DNA of 51,146 nt from Spirochaetales bacterium (GTDB lineage: Bacteria; Spirochaetota; Spirochaetia; DSM-2461). Shown here in pieces: positions 1 to 9,381 of this stretch. Position numbers and translations under genes: made by a program. Positions within the stretch are counted from its first letter, which is position 1, and each line of letters begins with the position of its first letter. The notes beneath the pieces are model-generated. The model was given only the letters and a program-made list of their open reading frames with translations. It did not search any database and was not told the origin of the DNA. The stretch lies in NCBI GenBank assembly GCA_028532905.1, contig JAQQAM010000198.1, forward strand, positions 1-51,146, written 5' to 3'.

Positions 1-229
1 GCTTGTTTCCCTCGGTAAGAGATTCCACAATTCCCTTATCCTTGAGAACAGCCAGGTGCTGAGAAACCACCGGCTGGGGCTGATCCAGACACTGCCAGAG
101 CTCAGAGACGCAACAGTCCTGACGCTCAATAAGACAAAGCATTTTCAATCTGAGGGGGTGCCCGCACACCTTTAGTTTCTTTGCAAAACCATCTATCAAT
201 TCTTCGGGACAATTACATTTATTTTCCAT
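1..229 (-). CDS. ArsR-family HTH transcriptional regulator (partial, runs off window start)
   Basis: Reverse-strand translation MENKCNCPEELIDGFAKKLKVCGHPLRLKMLCLIERQDCCVSELWQCLDQPQPVVSQHLAVLKDKGIVESLTEG matches ArsR winged-helix pattern. Confidence 0.85.
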   Translation of the reverse strand, partial: MENKCNCPEELIDGFAKKLKVCGHPLRLKMLCLIERQDCCVSELWQCLDQPQPVVSQHLAVLKDKGIVESLTEGNK

Positions 230-363
230 ATATAGTAAATTAACAGAAAACTTTTTTTTAATCAATTAAAAGATGACCATGCTTATCATCAATGTACTTT
301 TTCTAATACTACCATGCCTCTCTTTCTTGCTTCCCGGGGTGAAACTCTGTTAGGATACAGGTT

Positions 364-1518
364 ATGATTTACCTTGACTGGGCGGCTACCACGCCTCCCT
401 TAAATGATGTTTTATCAGAAATGACCGAGATTGGATCCCGGTACTTCGGTAACCCCTCCTCTATCCATACTGAGGGTCAAAAAGCTCATGAGAAACTGGA
501 AGAGATTCGCAACCGCTGCGCCGAAGCCCTGATCTGCCGGTCGGATGAGCTGGTTTTTACATCAGGGGGTACGGAATCCAACAATATTATTATCTCCTCC
601 CTGTTGAACAGACGGGATAAGGGGCGGATTATTGTCAGCGGTATTGAACATCCGGCCATCTGGAATCCCGTGCAGATGCTGGGAAAACAGGGCTGGGAAG
701 TAAAAGTCATCAATCCGGGTTCCGACGGCCTGATCAAAGCAAACAAACTGAAAAAACTGCTCACTCCTGACACAAAAATGGTCTGTATTATGGGTGTACA
801 TAATGAAACGGGAGTGATTCAGCCTCTGGAAGAGCTGGTCAGAACAGTCAGGGAATTTGACAGCCCCCGGCCGATTCATTTTCACAGCGACCTTGTACAG
901 AGTGCCGGTAAAACCCCCCTCTCTCTGGATGAAATGGATCTGGATTCGGCTGCCTTTGCGGCCCATAAGATTCAAGGTCCCCGGGGCATTGGATTATTGT
1001 ATCAGAAAAAACCTCTGGCAGGACTTTATGCCGGAGGAGGACAGGAAAAAGGACTCAGACCGGGAACCGAAAACCTGGCCGCTGCCGCCGGCATGTGTGC
1101 GGCTCTGGAACAGGCAATCAAGGTCGTTGAGGATCATCTGGATGAAGCTTCCCTGCGTATGCAGATGCTGATGACCGGTATTTCCGCAATCCCGGGAGCA
1201 CGGCTTCTGCCGGAAGGTCGTATGGACAATGCTGCCAGCTTTTCTCCCTGGATACTGAATGTGAGCTTCCCACCCCTTCCGGGAGAGGTTCTGGTCAGGG
1301 TTATGGATGAAGCCGGTTTCTGTATATCCACCGGTTCGGCCTGTTCCAGCAAAAAGAAAAGCCGCACCAGAGGACTGGAAGCCATGGGAATTGATGCCAA
1401 AACAGCCTTCAGTTCCATCCGGGTTTCTCAGGGGCCTTCTACTACAGATGATGAAATCCGGGCTTTTATTAAAGCTCTGGAAGAACAGATCAGAATCGTC
1501 GGCCGGGCCGTAGGCTAA
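364..1518 (+). CDS. Cysteine desulfurase (NifS/IscS-like, class V aminotransferase)
   Basis: MIYLDWAATTPP N-terminus, HxxA/SAHKIQGPRG PLP-lysine motif, ISTGSACSSKK active-site Cys loop; next to thiI. Confidence 0.93.
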   Translation: MIYLDWAATTPPLNDVLSEMTEIGSRYFGNPSSIHTEGQKAHEKLEEIRNRCAEALICRSDELVFTSGGTESNNIIISSLLNRRDKGRIIVSGIEHPAIWNPVQMLGKQGWEVKVINPGSDGLIKANKLKKLLTPDTKMVCIMGVHNETGVIQPLEELVRTVREFDSPRPIHFHSDLVQSAGKTPLSLDEMDLDSAAFAAHKIQGPRGIGLLYQKKPLAGLYAGGGQEKGLRPGTENLAAAAGMCAALEQAIKVVEDHLDEASLRMQMLMTGISAIPGARLLPEGRMDNAASFSPWILNVSFPPLPGEVLVRVMDEAGFCISTGSACSSKKKSRTRGLEAMGIDAKTAFSSIRVSQGPSTTDDEIRAFIKALEEQIRIVGRAVG

Positions 1519-1594
1519 ATGGCCGGGCAGCCACCAAAGTTCCGGGTTGCAAGATAAGCTGCCGGGCAGCAGAATTAAGACACAGGAAAAACAT

Positions 1595-2788
1595 ATGAGT
1601 GAATTGTATTTAATAAAAATAGGGGAAATTGCCCTGAAAAAGGGGAATAAAGCCTTCTTTGAACGCCAGCTGAAACAGAATATCAAGAAGATACTCCGTC
1701 CCCATCCCACACGGGTGACTATCCGGAGCGGCCGTTTCTATCTGGAAACCGAAGGTCTTTCGGAAGACTATGTGTCCCGTCAGCTTTCAAAAGTGTTCGG
1801 TATTGTAGGCTATACCCGTTCCTACAGCTGTGCCAAGGAGCTGGATGCTCTGGAGGAAAAAGCCCTGCTGGTAGCCCAACAGAATATTGATGCGGGCAAC
1901 GGTAAAAAGTTCAAAGTGGAAACCCGAAGAGTGGACAAGAGCCTGACTCTGGATAACTACGGATACTCTGCCGAAATAGGCGGACGTGTATTTGAAAAGA
2001 TCTCCGGACTGGAAGTGGATGTTAAAAATCCGGACTGGGTTATCCATATTGAACTCAGGGAAAAAGGATATGTCTACGGTTATACCCACAAAGGGCCCGG
2101 CGGCCTGCCGGTCCACTGTGCGGGAAAAGGGATGCTTCTCCTGTCCGGTGGAATCGATTCTCCTGTTGCCGGATATCTGATGGCCAAACGGGGAATGAGT
2201 CTGGATGCGGTGTACTTTCATACCCCCCCCTACACCAGCCCCGAATCTCTTGAAAAGGTGAAAGATCTGGCCCGGATACTGGCACCCTGGTGCGCCGGAA
2301 TACATCTTTATACCGTTCCCTTCACGGATGTGCAGGTTCAGATCAACCGGTCGGTCCGGCCTGAAACAACAACCCTTCACTCCCGGGCCGCCATGATGAA
2401 AATTGCCCAGTCTATTGCAAAAAAGCGGGACGACCTGGCCCTGATTACAGGAGAAGCGTTGAGTCAGGTGGCCAGTCAGACTCTGGAAAGTCTGGCTTAT
2501 ACCAACAGCCAGGTGGATCTGCCCGTTTTCCGACCCCTGATCGGTATGGACAAGGAAGAAACCATTCTGATTTCCCGTAAAATCGAGGCCTTTGAAACCT
2601 CAGTGCAGCCTTTTGATGACTGCTGTACCCTCTTCAGCCCGGATCATCCGGAAGTGAAGCCGGATCTGAAAAAGACACAGGAAGACTGGGCAGCTATTGA
2701 AGATATGGACAGACTTATGGCAGAAGCTGAAGAAAAGGCAGAAAAAATCTTCTTTCCGGCGGTGGAGTATAAACAAGAAGAATCTTGA
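1595..2788 (+). CDS. thiI: tRNA 4-thiouridine synthase ThiI, without C-terminal rhodanese domain
   Basis: THUMP region plus PP-loop LLSGGIDSPVAGYLMAKRG; start MSELYLIKIGEIALKKGNK preferred over the track start at 1547. Confidence 0.93.
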   Translation: MSELYLIKIGEIALKKGNKAFFERQLKQNIKKILRPHPTRVTIRSGRFYLETEGLSEDYVSRQLSKVFGIVGYTRSYSCAKELDALEEKALLVAQQNIDAGNGKKFKVETRRVDKSLTLDNYGYSAEIGGRVFEKISGLEVDVKNPDWVIHIELREKGYVYGYTHKGPGGLPVHCAGKGMLLLSGGIDSPVAGYLMAKRGMSLDAVYFHTPPYTSPESLEKVKDLARILAPWCAGIHLYTVPFTDVQVQINRSVRPETTTLHSRAAMMKIAQSIAKKRDDLALITGEALSQVASQTLESLAYTNSQVDLPVFRPLIGMDKEETILISRKIEAFETSVQPFDDCCTLFSPDHPEVKPDLKKTQEDWAAIEDMDRLMAEAEEKAEKIFFPAVEYKQEES

Positions 2789-2808
2789 GATGAGTCAATG
2801 ATTGAACA

Positions 2809-3315
2809 TTATTTATAATTTATTGTTCTCCAATACTCAGAGTAGGACTGCCTGAAGCCCCCTGCACAGCCTGCAGGGTCATCTACAGAGATCTCCACAT
2901 AGGGTTTGTCCCCTGCAGAGGCAGGCAATTCTCCCATAAACTGAAGAGTATAATCAGCAGAATCGATAAACGCCTGTGATCCCTTACGAGTCACCGAAAC
3001 CGAAAGATCCTCCAGACGGGAGGTATAGAGGGGACTGTACTCAAATCCCATATAGAGGCTGGTATCCGCATTATAATCATAGGCTCCCTGAACGGACCGT
3101 CCCTGCTCATAAATACTCAGAAGATTAAATGCCGCATAAGGATCTACAAAAACCTTGACCGACTGCAGATCATCATACCCCAGGGGTGAGGAAGAAGAGA
3201 GTTTGAATTGTATATAGCTTTGATCGTAAGGCGATTCTCCTCCCTCCTGAGAACAGGAGAAGAGGATGATAAAACACCCCAGGATGAAGAGGCTACGAAG
3301 CGCTTTTGGAAGTAT
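2809..3315 (-). CDS. Putative lipoprotein with non-standard (ATA?) start
   Basis: Track ORF 2809..3051 continues in frame upstream: (I)LPKALRSLFILGCFIILFSCSQEGGESPYDQSYIQFKL..., a lipoprotein signal peptide; no ATG/GTG/TTG before the upstream stop. Confidence 0.55.
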   Translation of the reverse strand: MLPKALRSLFILGCFIILFSCSQEGGESPYDQSYIQFKLSSSSPLGYDDLQSVKVFVDPYAAFNLLSIYEQGRSVQGAYDYNADTSLYMGFEYSPLYTSRLEDLSVSVTRKGSQAFIDSADYTLQFMGELPASAGDKPYVEISVDDPAGCAGGFRQSYSEYWRTINYK

Positions 3316-3565
3316 CCTTTTTCCCGCTGTCTGCAGAGGAGGAGGCGGTTTTATCCTTCAGGGGTTTGGAGGTGCTGGAACTCTTTTTGGCATCATTGAC
3401 ATAAAAACCACTTCCCTTGAAGATCACACCCATTCCGCCGCCGATGAGCCGTTTCAGGGCATCCTGTTCACAGTCGGGGCATTTTGTCAGAGGATCATCA
3501 GCCATAGACTGGAAGTATTCAAAAAGATGACCGCAGTTTTCACATTTATAATCATAGGTAGGCAT
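3293..3565 (-). CDS. FmdB-family zinc ribbon protein
   Basis: MPTYDYKCENCGHLFEYFQSMADDPLTKCPDC...KRLIGGGMGVIFKGSGFYVND is characteristic. Confidence 0.93.
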   Translation of the reverse strand: MPTYDYKCENCGHLFEYFQSMADDPLTKCPDCEQDALKRLIGGGMGVIFKGSGFYVNDAKKSSSTSKPLKDKTASSSADSGKKDTSKSAS

Positions 3566-3638
3566 TTTCAGCGCTCCTGTATACTTGAAGATCTTGTACT
3601 AAATATATTGATATTTGCTTGCAGAGGCAAGAGTTCTG

Positions 3639-4403
3639 CTACAATCTGACGGGAATATTCTGCTCATGCAGGTATTCCTTGATTCCCGGCACCGTGTAGT
3701 CCCCGAAGTGGACCATACTGGCGATCAGGGCGGCATCGGCCTTCCCTTTTGTCAGGACATCCGCCAGATGGGAAGGAACACCCGCTCCGCCTGAGGCAAC
3801 CACAGGGATTCCCACATTTTCAGAGATCATACGGGTCGCCGTAAGTTCATATCCTTCCCGGGTACCGTCGGCATCAATGGAGTTGAGTACGATTTCGCCG
3901 GCGCCCCTCTCTTCCGCCTCTTTTGCCCAGGCCAGAGCATCCATCTCTGTATGTTTCCGCCCGCCGTCAATGACAACCCGATAGCCGGAAGGCATGGCAG
4001 GATCAGCCAGGGCATCCATACCCAGTACAATACACTGGTTGCCGAAGTGGCGGGCTCCCTGACCGATAATATCCGGGTTCCGGACGGCAGCCGAGTTCAG
4101 GCTTACTTTTTCAGCCCCGGCGCCGATCACCTTTTTCATATCTTCCAGGCTGGAAATCCCTCCCCCCACACAGAAGGGAATGAAGATGGTTTTGGCCACC
4201 CGGCTCACCACATCAATCATGATGCCCCGTTTCTCGGCAGAAGCGGTGATATCATAGAATACCAGCTCGTCCACACCCTGCTCATAGTACATGGCCGCCA
4301 TTTCAACAGGATCACCTATATCGATATTCCCCTTGAATTTAATTCCCTTGGTTGTTTTGCCGTCCCGCACATCCAGGCAGACGACTATTCTTTTCTGAAG
4401 CAT
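3639..4403 (-). CDS. hisF: Imidazole glycerol phosphate synthase cyclase subunit HisF
   Basis: [38 protein letters not shown] motifs. Confidence 0.95.
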   Translation of the reverse strand: MLQKRIVVCLDVRDGKTTKGIKFKGNIDIGDPVEMAAMYYEQGVDELVFYDITASAEKRGIMIDVVSRVAKTIFIPFCVGGGISSLEDMKKVIGAGAEKVSLNSAAVRNPDIIGQGARHFGNQCIVLGMDALADPAMPSGYRVVIDGGRKHTEMDALAWAKEAEERGAGEIVLNSIDADGTREGYELTATRMISENVGIPVVASGGAGVPSHLADVLTKGKADAALIASMVHFGDYTVPGIKEYLHEQNIPVRL

Positions 4404-4414
4404 ATCTCTTCCCT

Positions 4415-5014
4415 TTAATAGTTGATGAAATTCTTAAGAATACCCAGACCCCACTCTCCGCTTTTTTCCGGGTGGAACTGGGTGGCCATCACATTGCCAT
4501 TGGCAACGGCCACGGTAAAATCCATACCGTAGTCGCTGGTTCCGATCACATCGTCCGTATGGGCGGCTTCAATGTAATAGGAGTGGACAAAATAAAAGGA
4601 TTTATCCTGGGGAAGATCTTTAAAAAGAGGATGATTGCTGTGTTTCAGTGTGTTCCAGCCCATATGAGGTATTTTCAGACCCATATCAGAAGGAAATAAA
4701 CGAACCCTTCCGGGGAGAATTCCCAGACAGTCCGTATCGGACTCTTCAGAATGTTCAAAGAGAATCTGAGCTCCCAGACAGATCCCCAGAAGGGGTTTGC
4801 CGGAAGCGGCAAAATCTTTCACCGATTTTTCCAGACCACTCTCTTTGAGCCTGTTCATGGCCTGCGCCGCTTCTCCCACGCCGGGAAAAATCATCTTATC
4901 GGCGGCAGCCAGTTCTGCGGGATCTGAAGAAATAAAAAAATCGGCTCCCAGTTTTGCCAGGGCCGTTTCCACACTCTTCAGATTACCTGCATCGTAATCT
5001 ACTACAGCAATCAT
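4415..5014 (-). CDS. hisH: Imidazole glycerol phosphate synthase glutaminase subunit HisH
   Basis: [26 protein letters not shown] nucleophile elbow, TQFHPEKS. Confidence 0.95.
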   Translation of the reverse strand: MIAVVDYDAGNLKSVETALAKLGADFFISSDPAELAAADKMIFPGVGEAAQAMNRLKESGLEKSVKDFAASGKPLLGICLGAQILFEHSEESDTDCLGILPGRVRLFPSDMGLKIPHMGWNTLKHSNHPLFKDLPQDKSFYFVHSYYIEAAHTDDVIGTSDYGMDFTVAVANGNVMATQFHPEKSGEWGLGILKNFINY

Positions 5015-5148
5015 GAAATCATATCCTTTCCATATTATTCAGGATTTCAAGTTTACCGAAAGGTACGGGGAAGGGCAAGCACAGACCTGTCTTTTCTAAA
5101 TTGGTGAAAAATGATGAAAGATGATCTGAATAGATGTATACTGATGGT

Positions 5149-5607
5149 ATGAAAAGATCTTTTTTACTAGTTTCATTAATCTTTGCTGCATCCGTTTTAC
5201 CCCTTGCAGCACAGTCAAACTCGGTACTTGATGAGTTTCTGAACAATGAGGCAGCAGATGCGGGTACCGCCCTTCTGCTGGTAGCCCAGGCAATAGGAGA
5301 TCTACCGGATTCGGCATCTGCTGAAGATGCCCTCCAATGGAAGGATGATCAGAAATGGGGAAGAAAAGTAAAACTGGAAAAGGATGATCCTGTGACAAGC
5401 GGTCAGTTTCACCTTGCCCTGTTGAAGGCCTTCGAAATAAAAGGCGGCATGGGATACACTCTGTTCGCCTCTCCAAGATCGGCCGCCCAGGAAGCAGCGT
5501 ATCAGGGTTTTATTCCAGGAGCTGCCTATGTGAATCATAAAATGACGCCCTATGAGGTTTTAAACTCCCTCTCACTGGCTCTTGAAAGACAGGAGGAGGA
5601 AGAATGA
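5149..5607 (+). CDS. Secreted protein of unknown function (first gene of a 4-gene envelope operon)
   Basis: MKRSFLLVSLIFAASVLPLAAQ signal peptide; overlaps next ORF. Confidence 0.6.
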   Translation: MKRSFLLVSLIFAASVLPLAAQSNSVLDEFLNNEAADAGTALLLVAQAIGDLPDSASAEDALQWKDDQKWGRKVKLEKDDPVTSGQFHLALLKAFEIKGGMGYTLFASPRSAAQEAAYQGFIPGAAYVNHKMTPYEVLNSLSLALERQEEEE

Positions 5608-6851
5608 AGAAAAAACTTGTTTACCTGTTTCTTTTACTCCCCTTTACCCTGACAGCCTATGAGCATACAGGGGGCATCAGGCTGGACCTGAACCTGGAGG
5701 CACCCAGTCTTTACGGAACCGTTGCCGAAGCCAGTTCGGAAGACAGCCTCCGGCTCTGGTATGAATCGAGAGTCAATGATCTGATCCACTTCAGCGTAGA
5801 CGGCGGAATTGCCTGGGACGGATATGCCGGAGTGGCTGTAAATCTGAACCAGGAGATTGAGTATCTGGGTGTGGAGAGCGATTTATACCCTGATATTAGA
5901 GCCCTGAATGTATTCGGATTCTATAACATATTCGATTACAGACTGGGACGCCAGCAGTACAGCGATCCCTCGGGGCTCCTGATAGCCCAACCTCTGGATG
6001 CTCTGGAAGCTGGAGTTAAACTGGGACCGGGTATGCTGAAAGCCTCGTTGGGATACAGCGGGCTGGTACATGAAAAAGCCTCGGATATTGCCATGACACA
6101 GAAAGACCTGGAAGAGGGCTCTCAACGGCTGATTGAAGGCATCTCATACAGCCTACCGGAACTGCTGGGTCCCTATATGAATCTGACAGGAGCTGTCACA
6201 GCACAACAGGATCTTTCAGGAGACTTGAACACACTCTACTTCCAGTTGGGAGCAGAGGGTTTTCTCCTCCCCTTTCTGATGTATGACAGCAGTTTTATTT
6301 ATCAGGCAGGGAGCCTGGGAGATTTGAAATCCAACGGATTACTGGGGGATTTCCGTGTTCTTCTGGTACCGGGAGGCAGCCGCTCCTTCATTTCACTGGG
6401 AGCCTTTTACACATCAGGTGAGACCTGGGAGAACAGACCGGGATTTTACGGTGAGGGAGCCAATGGTGATCAGAACCTGTTTATTCCCATTTCCACCGCA
6501 GCCTCTCAGGGCTATGTTCTGCAGCTGGACCCCGGTAATATTACAGCCTTTGAACTGCTGTTCAGTCTGTCGGGAAGTAAAAAGTTTGCCTTTGAACTGA
6601 GTACAACCACCCTGCTGCGGACTGTGGACGGACCGGTATCATCCACCATGGTAATCGATAACGGTGTAAGCGACCTGTATATCGGACAGGAAGGGCTTAT
6701 GGCATTCAAATTCCGCCCGGCGTCTGACTTTGGAGCGTCCATCAATGTGGGAGTTCTTTACCCGGGCGAGGTTATCACGATAAATGAGTATCTGGAAGAT
6801 TATCTGCCGGTTCTGCCAAAAATCGGTTTTGATCTGTCATTCAGTTTTTAA
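5604..6851 (+). CDS. Putative outer-membrane beta-barrel protein
   Basis: Signal peptide, alternating aromatic/hydrophobic strands, C-terminal FDLSFSF. Confidence 0.6.
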   Translation: MKKKLVYLFLLLPFTLTAYEHTGGIRLDLNLEAPSLYGTVAEASSEDSLRLWYESRVNDLIHFSVDGGIAWDGYAGVAVNLNQEIEYLGVESDLYPDIRALNVFGFYNIFDYRLGRQQYSDPSGLLIAQPLDALEAGVKLGPGMLKASLGYSGLVHEKASDIAMTQKDLEEGSQRLIEGISYSLPELLGPYMNLTGAVTAQQDLSGDLNTLYFQLGAEGFLLPFLMYDSSFIYQAGSLGDLKSNGLLGDFRVLLVPGGSRSFISLGAFYTSGETWENRPGFYGEGANGDQNLFIPISTAASQGYVLQLDPGNITAFELLFSLSGSKKFAFELSTTTLLRTVDGPVSSTMVIDNGVSDLYIGQEGLMAFKFRPASDFGASINVGVLYPGEVITINEYLEDYLPVLPKIGFDLSFSF

Positions 6852-6866
6852 CTCAGGGAGATATGT

Positions 6867-7514
6867 ATGAAAAAAACAATAATTTTATTGATCTTGTTTA
6901 CAGCCTGCTCCCCTTTATGGGCTCAGGTGACCATAGACAGAATACAGGGAAATGTGGAGATACAGCTTCCCGGAGAAAGCAGCTGGCAGAAGGCGGAACA
7001 GGGGGCAGTACTGCCCGACAGTGCCCGGATCTCCACAGGATTCAATTCCACAGCCCGACTTCTGGTTAACGGTGAAACCACGGTAAGTTTAAAGGCTTTA
7101 AGCCGCCTGACCGTCGAAGAAGCCACCCGCCAGAATAACGGCAGTCAGAATACGAAACTCTTTTTAGGAAGCGGTAGAATACGGGCGGATGTAAGACGAA
7201 CAGATGGAAGCATCCACGATTTCAAAGTGGGCACTCCTGTTGCCACTGCAGCGGTACGGGGGACAAGCTTTGATATGGGCTCCGGCACACTTCGTGTGTC
7301 AGAAGGAACTGTTACTTATACAGTGGGTTCTTACAGCTTCAGTGTCCAGCGGGGGCAGAGTGCAAACATCCGGCTGATCAACGGCCGACCCGGCTTGATA
7401 CCCACTGCAGAAGACCTGTTAAGTGAAAGACAGGTCAGCATCAATACCGGAGGCAGTACTGCTGACAGCGGCTCTGCCGGAAAAACCGGTTATGCCGTAA
7501 TAGAACTCAGGTAA
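6867..7514 (+). CDS. FecR-domain protein
   Basis: Signal peptide; VEIQLPGESSWQKAEQGAVLPDSARISTGFNSTARLLVNG and TPVATAAVRGTSFDM are FecR-like. Confidence 0.8.
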   Translation: MKKTIILLILFTACSPLWAQVTIDRIQGNVEIQLPGESSWQKAEQGAVLPDSARISTGFNSTARLLVNGETTVSLKALSRLTVEEATRQNNGSQNTKLFLGSGRIRADVRRTDGSIHDFKVGTPVATAAVRGTSFDMGSGTLRVSEGTVTYTVGSYSFSVQRGQSANIRLINGRPGLIPTAEDLLSERQVSINTGGSTADSGSAGKTGYAVIELR

Positions 7515-7525
7515 AGGAGACAAAG

Positions 7526-8254
7526 ATGAAAAAGATAGTATTAGCCATTTCCGTCATACTCCTTCTGAGCAGCGGATGCAGTAATTTTATAGATTTGAGT
7601 GATCAGGGAACGGTCAGTGTGAAACTGGCGGACTACAACAGCTCACGGTATATTGCAGGGGGCGGAGAGACCGTTGACGAAGCGGTTCTGGGCTTTGTGG
7701 AAGAAAGTGTGATGTACAACTTCGATTTTATGGAAGAGATCACAGACTTTAACGGAGAGCATCTGTTCACAGGGATTCCCGTGGGGGATTACTCCTTTCT
7801 GGCCATGCTTATGAGCGAGGGAGACATCATTTCATCAGCTGTACAATCTGTGAGCATTAAAGCCGGACGCAATGATATCATTGTGGGTATGGGTCCGGGT
7901 TTTTCTCTTGAGATTAATGATCTGGAGGAATTCGATATCAGCGACCTGGAAGATACCTATACCCTCTCTTTGAATGGGAATCAGATTACAATCGGTTTGC
8001 CTTCTGAGGAAGTGGAACGGGATTTGATGGAAATAAAGATCAGAAGTAATGCCACAGAAGCAGATGTTTTAACTCCCGAGGGTGACAGGGATGGTGATAT
8101 ATACAGCTGGGATTACACTCCCCCAGCGGACGAACTGAGCTTCAGTACCGGCGTGTTGATATTCGATCCTGAAGAGACTCTCTCGTTCCAGCTCAAACTC
8201 ACATCTCCGGATGATTCGGTTAACTCATATATCATCGTGTTTGAAGGGATATAG
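7526..8254 (+). CDS. Putative lipoprotein
   Basis: MKKIVLAISVILLLSSGCSNF lipobox. Confidence 0.6.
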   Translation: MKKIVLAISVILLLSSGCSNFIDLSDQGTVSVKLADYNSSRYIAGGGETVDEAVLGFVEESVMYNFDFMEEITDFNGEHLFTGIPVGDYSFLAMLMSEGDIISSAVQSVSIKAGRNDIIVGMGPGFSLEINDLEEFDISDLEDTYTLSLNGNQITIGLPSEEVERDLMEIKIRSNATEADVLTPEGDRDGDIYSWDYTPPADELSFSTGVLIFDPEETLSFQLKLTSPDDSVNSYIIVFEGI

Positions 8255-8263
8255 ACTGATTAT

Positions 8264-8302
8264 AAAGCCCTCTTCCTGACTGATGCAGGAGAGGGCTTTT
8301 TA
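8264..8302 (+). terminator. Rho-independent terminator after the 4-gene operon
   Basis: AAGCCCTCTTCCTG-ACTGATG-CAGGAGAGGGCTT followed by TTTAT. Confidence 0.85.
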
Positions 8303-8355
8303 TTGAGCTCATGATTCTATTCTGTTCTTAAATCCAAATATTTTTATGTCATAAT

Positions 8356-9240
8356 TTAATACTCATTCCTCTTGAAGGTGGAGATAAAGTATCCCCAGCT
8401 GCGGGCCGACATGTTCCAGTTACTTAGACTGATCATGGAATCAGACGTTTTCAGACTCAATTCTCCCATGGCCTGCCGTTCTTCTTCGGACTCCGAAAGT
8501 CCCAGGCGGCCTGCCAGAAATACCCGTAATCCCAGTGCCCAGAAACGTGTGGCTCTGCTATCGGAAAAACGAAACTCACCGCTCAGGCTGTAGCGCCCAT
8601 CCTCCAGGGGAAGCATGGATACCAGAAGAGAACTGCCCTCTGGAACCACAGGCATCCCTTCGGGCAGCGGCAATAGAGCCAGATTGGGAAGATAGAACAT
8701 CAGGGCGGCCGTTCCGCTCTCCCACCATTCCCGGTCCTGCCGGTTCAGCACTCTTTTCTCTGCCGGATAGACCAGTGACGCTTCCTGAAGATCGTCCAGC
8801 CGAGGGGCGGCACTGGCTGCCAGCAGAGTATTTTTATAAAGGGTATCTGCCAGAATATCATTGGGTCCTTTATAGGATTTTTCCTCTGATTTATCCCAGT
8901 CCGGTGACTTTCTTAAAGAACGACGGACAAAAAACGCAGGATAATCCCCTTCCATTTTCCCGGAGAACTCCAGGGGCTGTCCAAAACTGGCTGAAATCAC
9001 CGTATTGCGGGTCCGCTCCAGTGCAGGATAGATTTCAGAAGGCTCCACAGGAATCAGATCTCTCAGGATCTCATAGGAAAGCTCGGGGTGCTCCGACGGC
9101 CGGGCCAACAGATAAAAATCATCTGAATCCGGCAGGATAGCCAAGGGGTCGGCATCCTGCGGGGGAATGACGGGTTTAGTGGTGCAGGATGATACCAGCA
9201 AAATCAGCAGAAGATAAAAATAGATGTTCTTGATTTTCAA
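8356..9240 (-). CDS. Putative lipoprotein of unknown function
   Basis: MKIKNIYFYLLLILLVSSCTTKP lipobox. Confidence 0.65.
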   Translation of the reverse strand: MKIKNIYFYLLLILLVSSCTTKPVIPPQDADPLAILPDSDDFYLLARPSEHPELSYEILRDLIPVEPSEIYPALERTRNTVISASFGQPLEFSGKMEGDYPAFFVRRSLRKSPDWDKSEEKSYKGPNDILADTLYKNTLLAASAAPRLDDLQEASLVYPAEKRVLNRQDREWWESGTAALMFYLPNLALLPLPEGMPVVPEGSSLLVSMLPLEDGRYSLSGEFRFSDSRATRFWALGLRVFLAGRLGLSESEEERQAMGELSLKTSDSMISLSNWNMSARSWGYFISTFKRNEY

Positions 9241-9290
9241 AATGTTTTTTCCAACTTACGATATAAGATTCAGTATTTTCATTATAAAAC

Positions 9291-9328
9291 AAAAAAGCCG
9301 GTCTTCCAAGGTGAACTGAAAAACCGGC
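9291..9328 (-). terminator. Terminator downstream of ileS
   Basis: Minus strand GCCGGTTTTTC...GAAGACCGGC followed by TTTTTTG. Confidence 0.7.
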
Positions 9329-9381
9329 GATAAATCATTTTCTATATACTGCTGAACACCCCAATTGGATGAATCTGCGTA

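Noticed and set aside
3639-5014. hisF/hisH as a specialised surface-sugar amidation pair
   Set aside because: Both look canonical and no PseA/WbpG-type N-sugar amidotransferase gene is nearby
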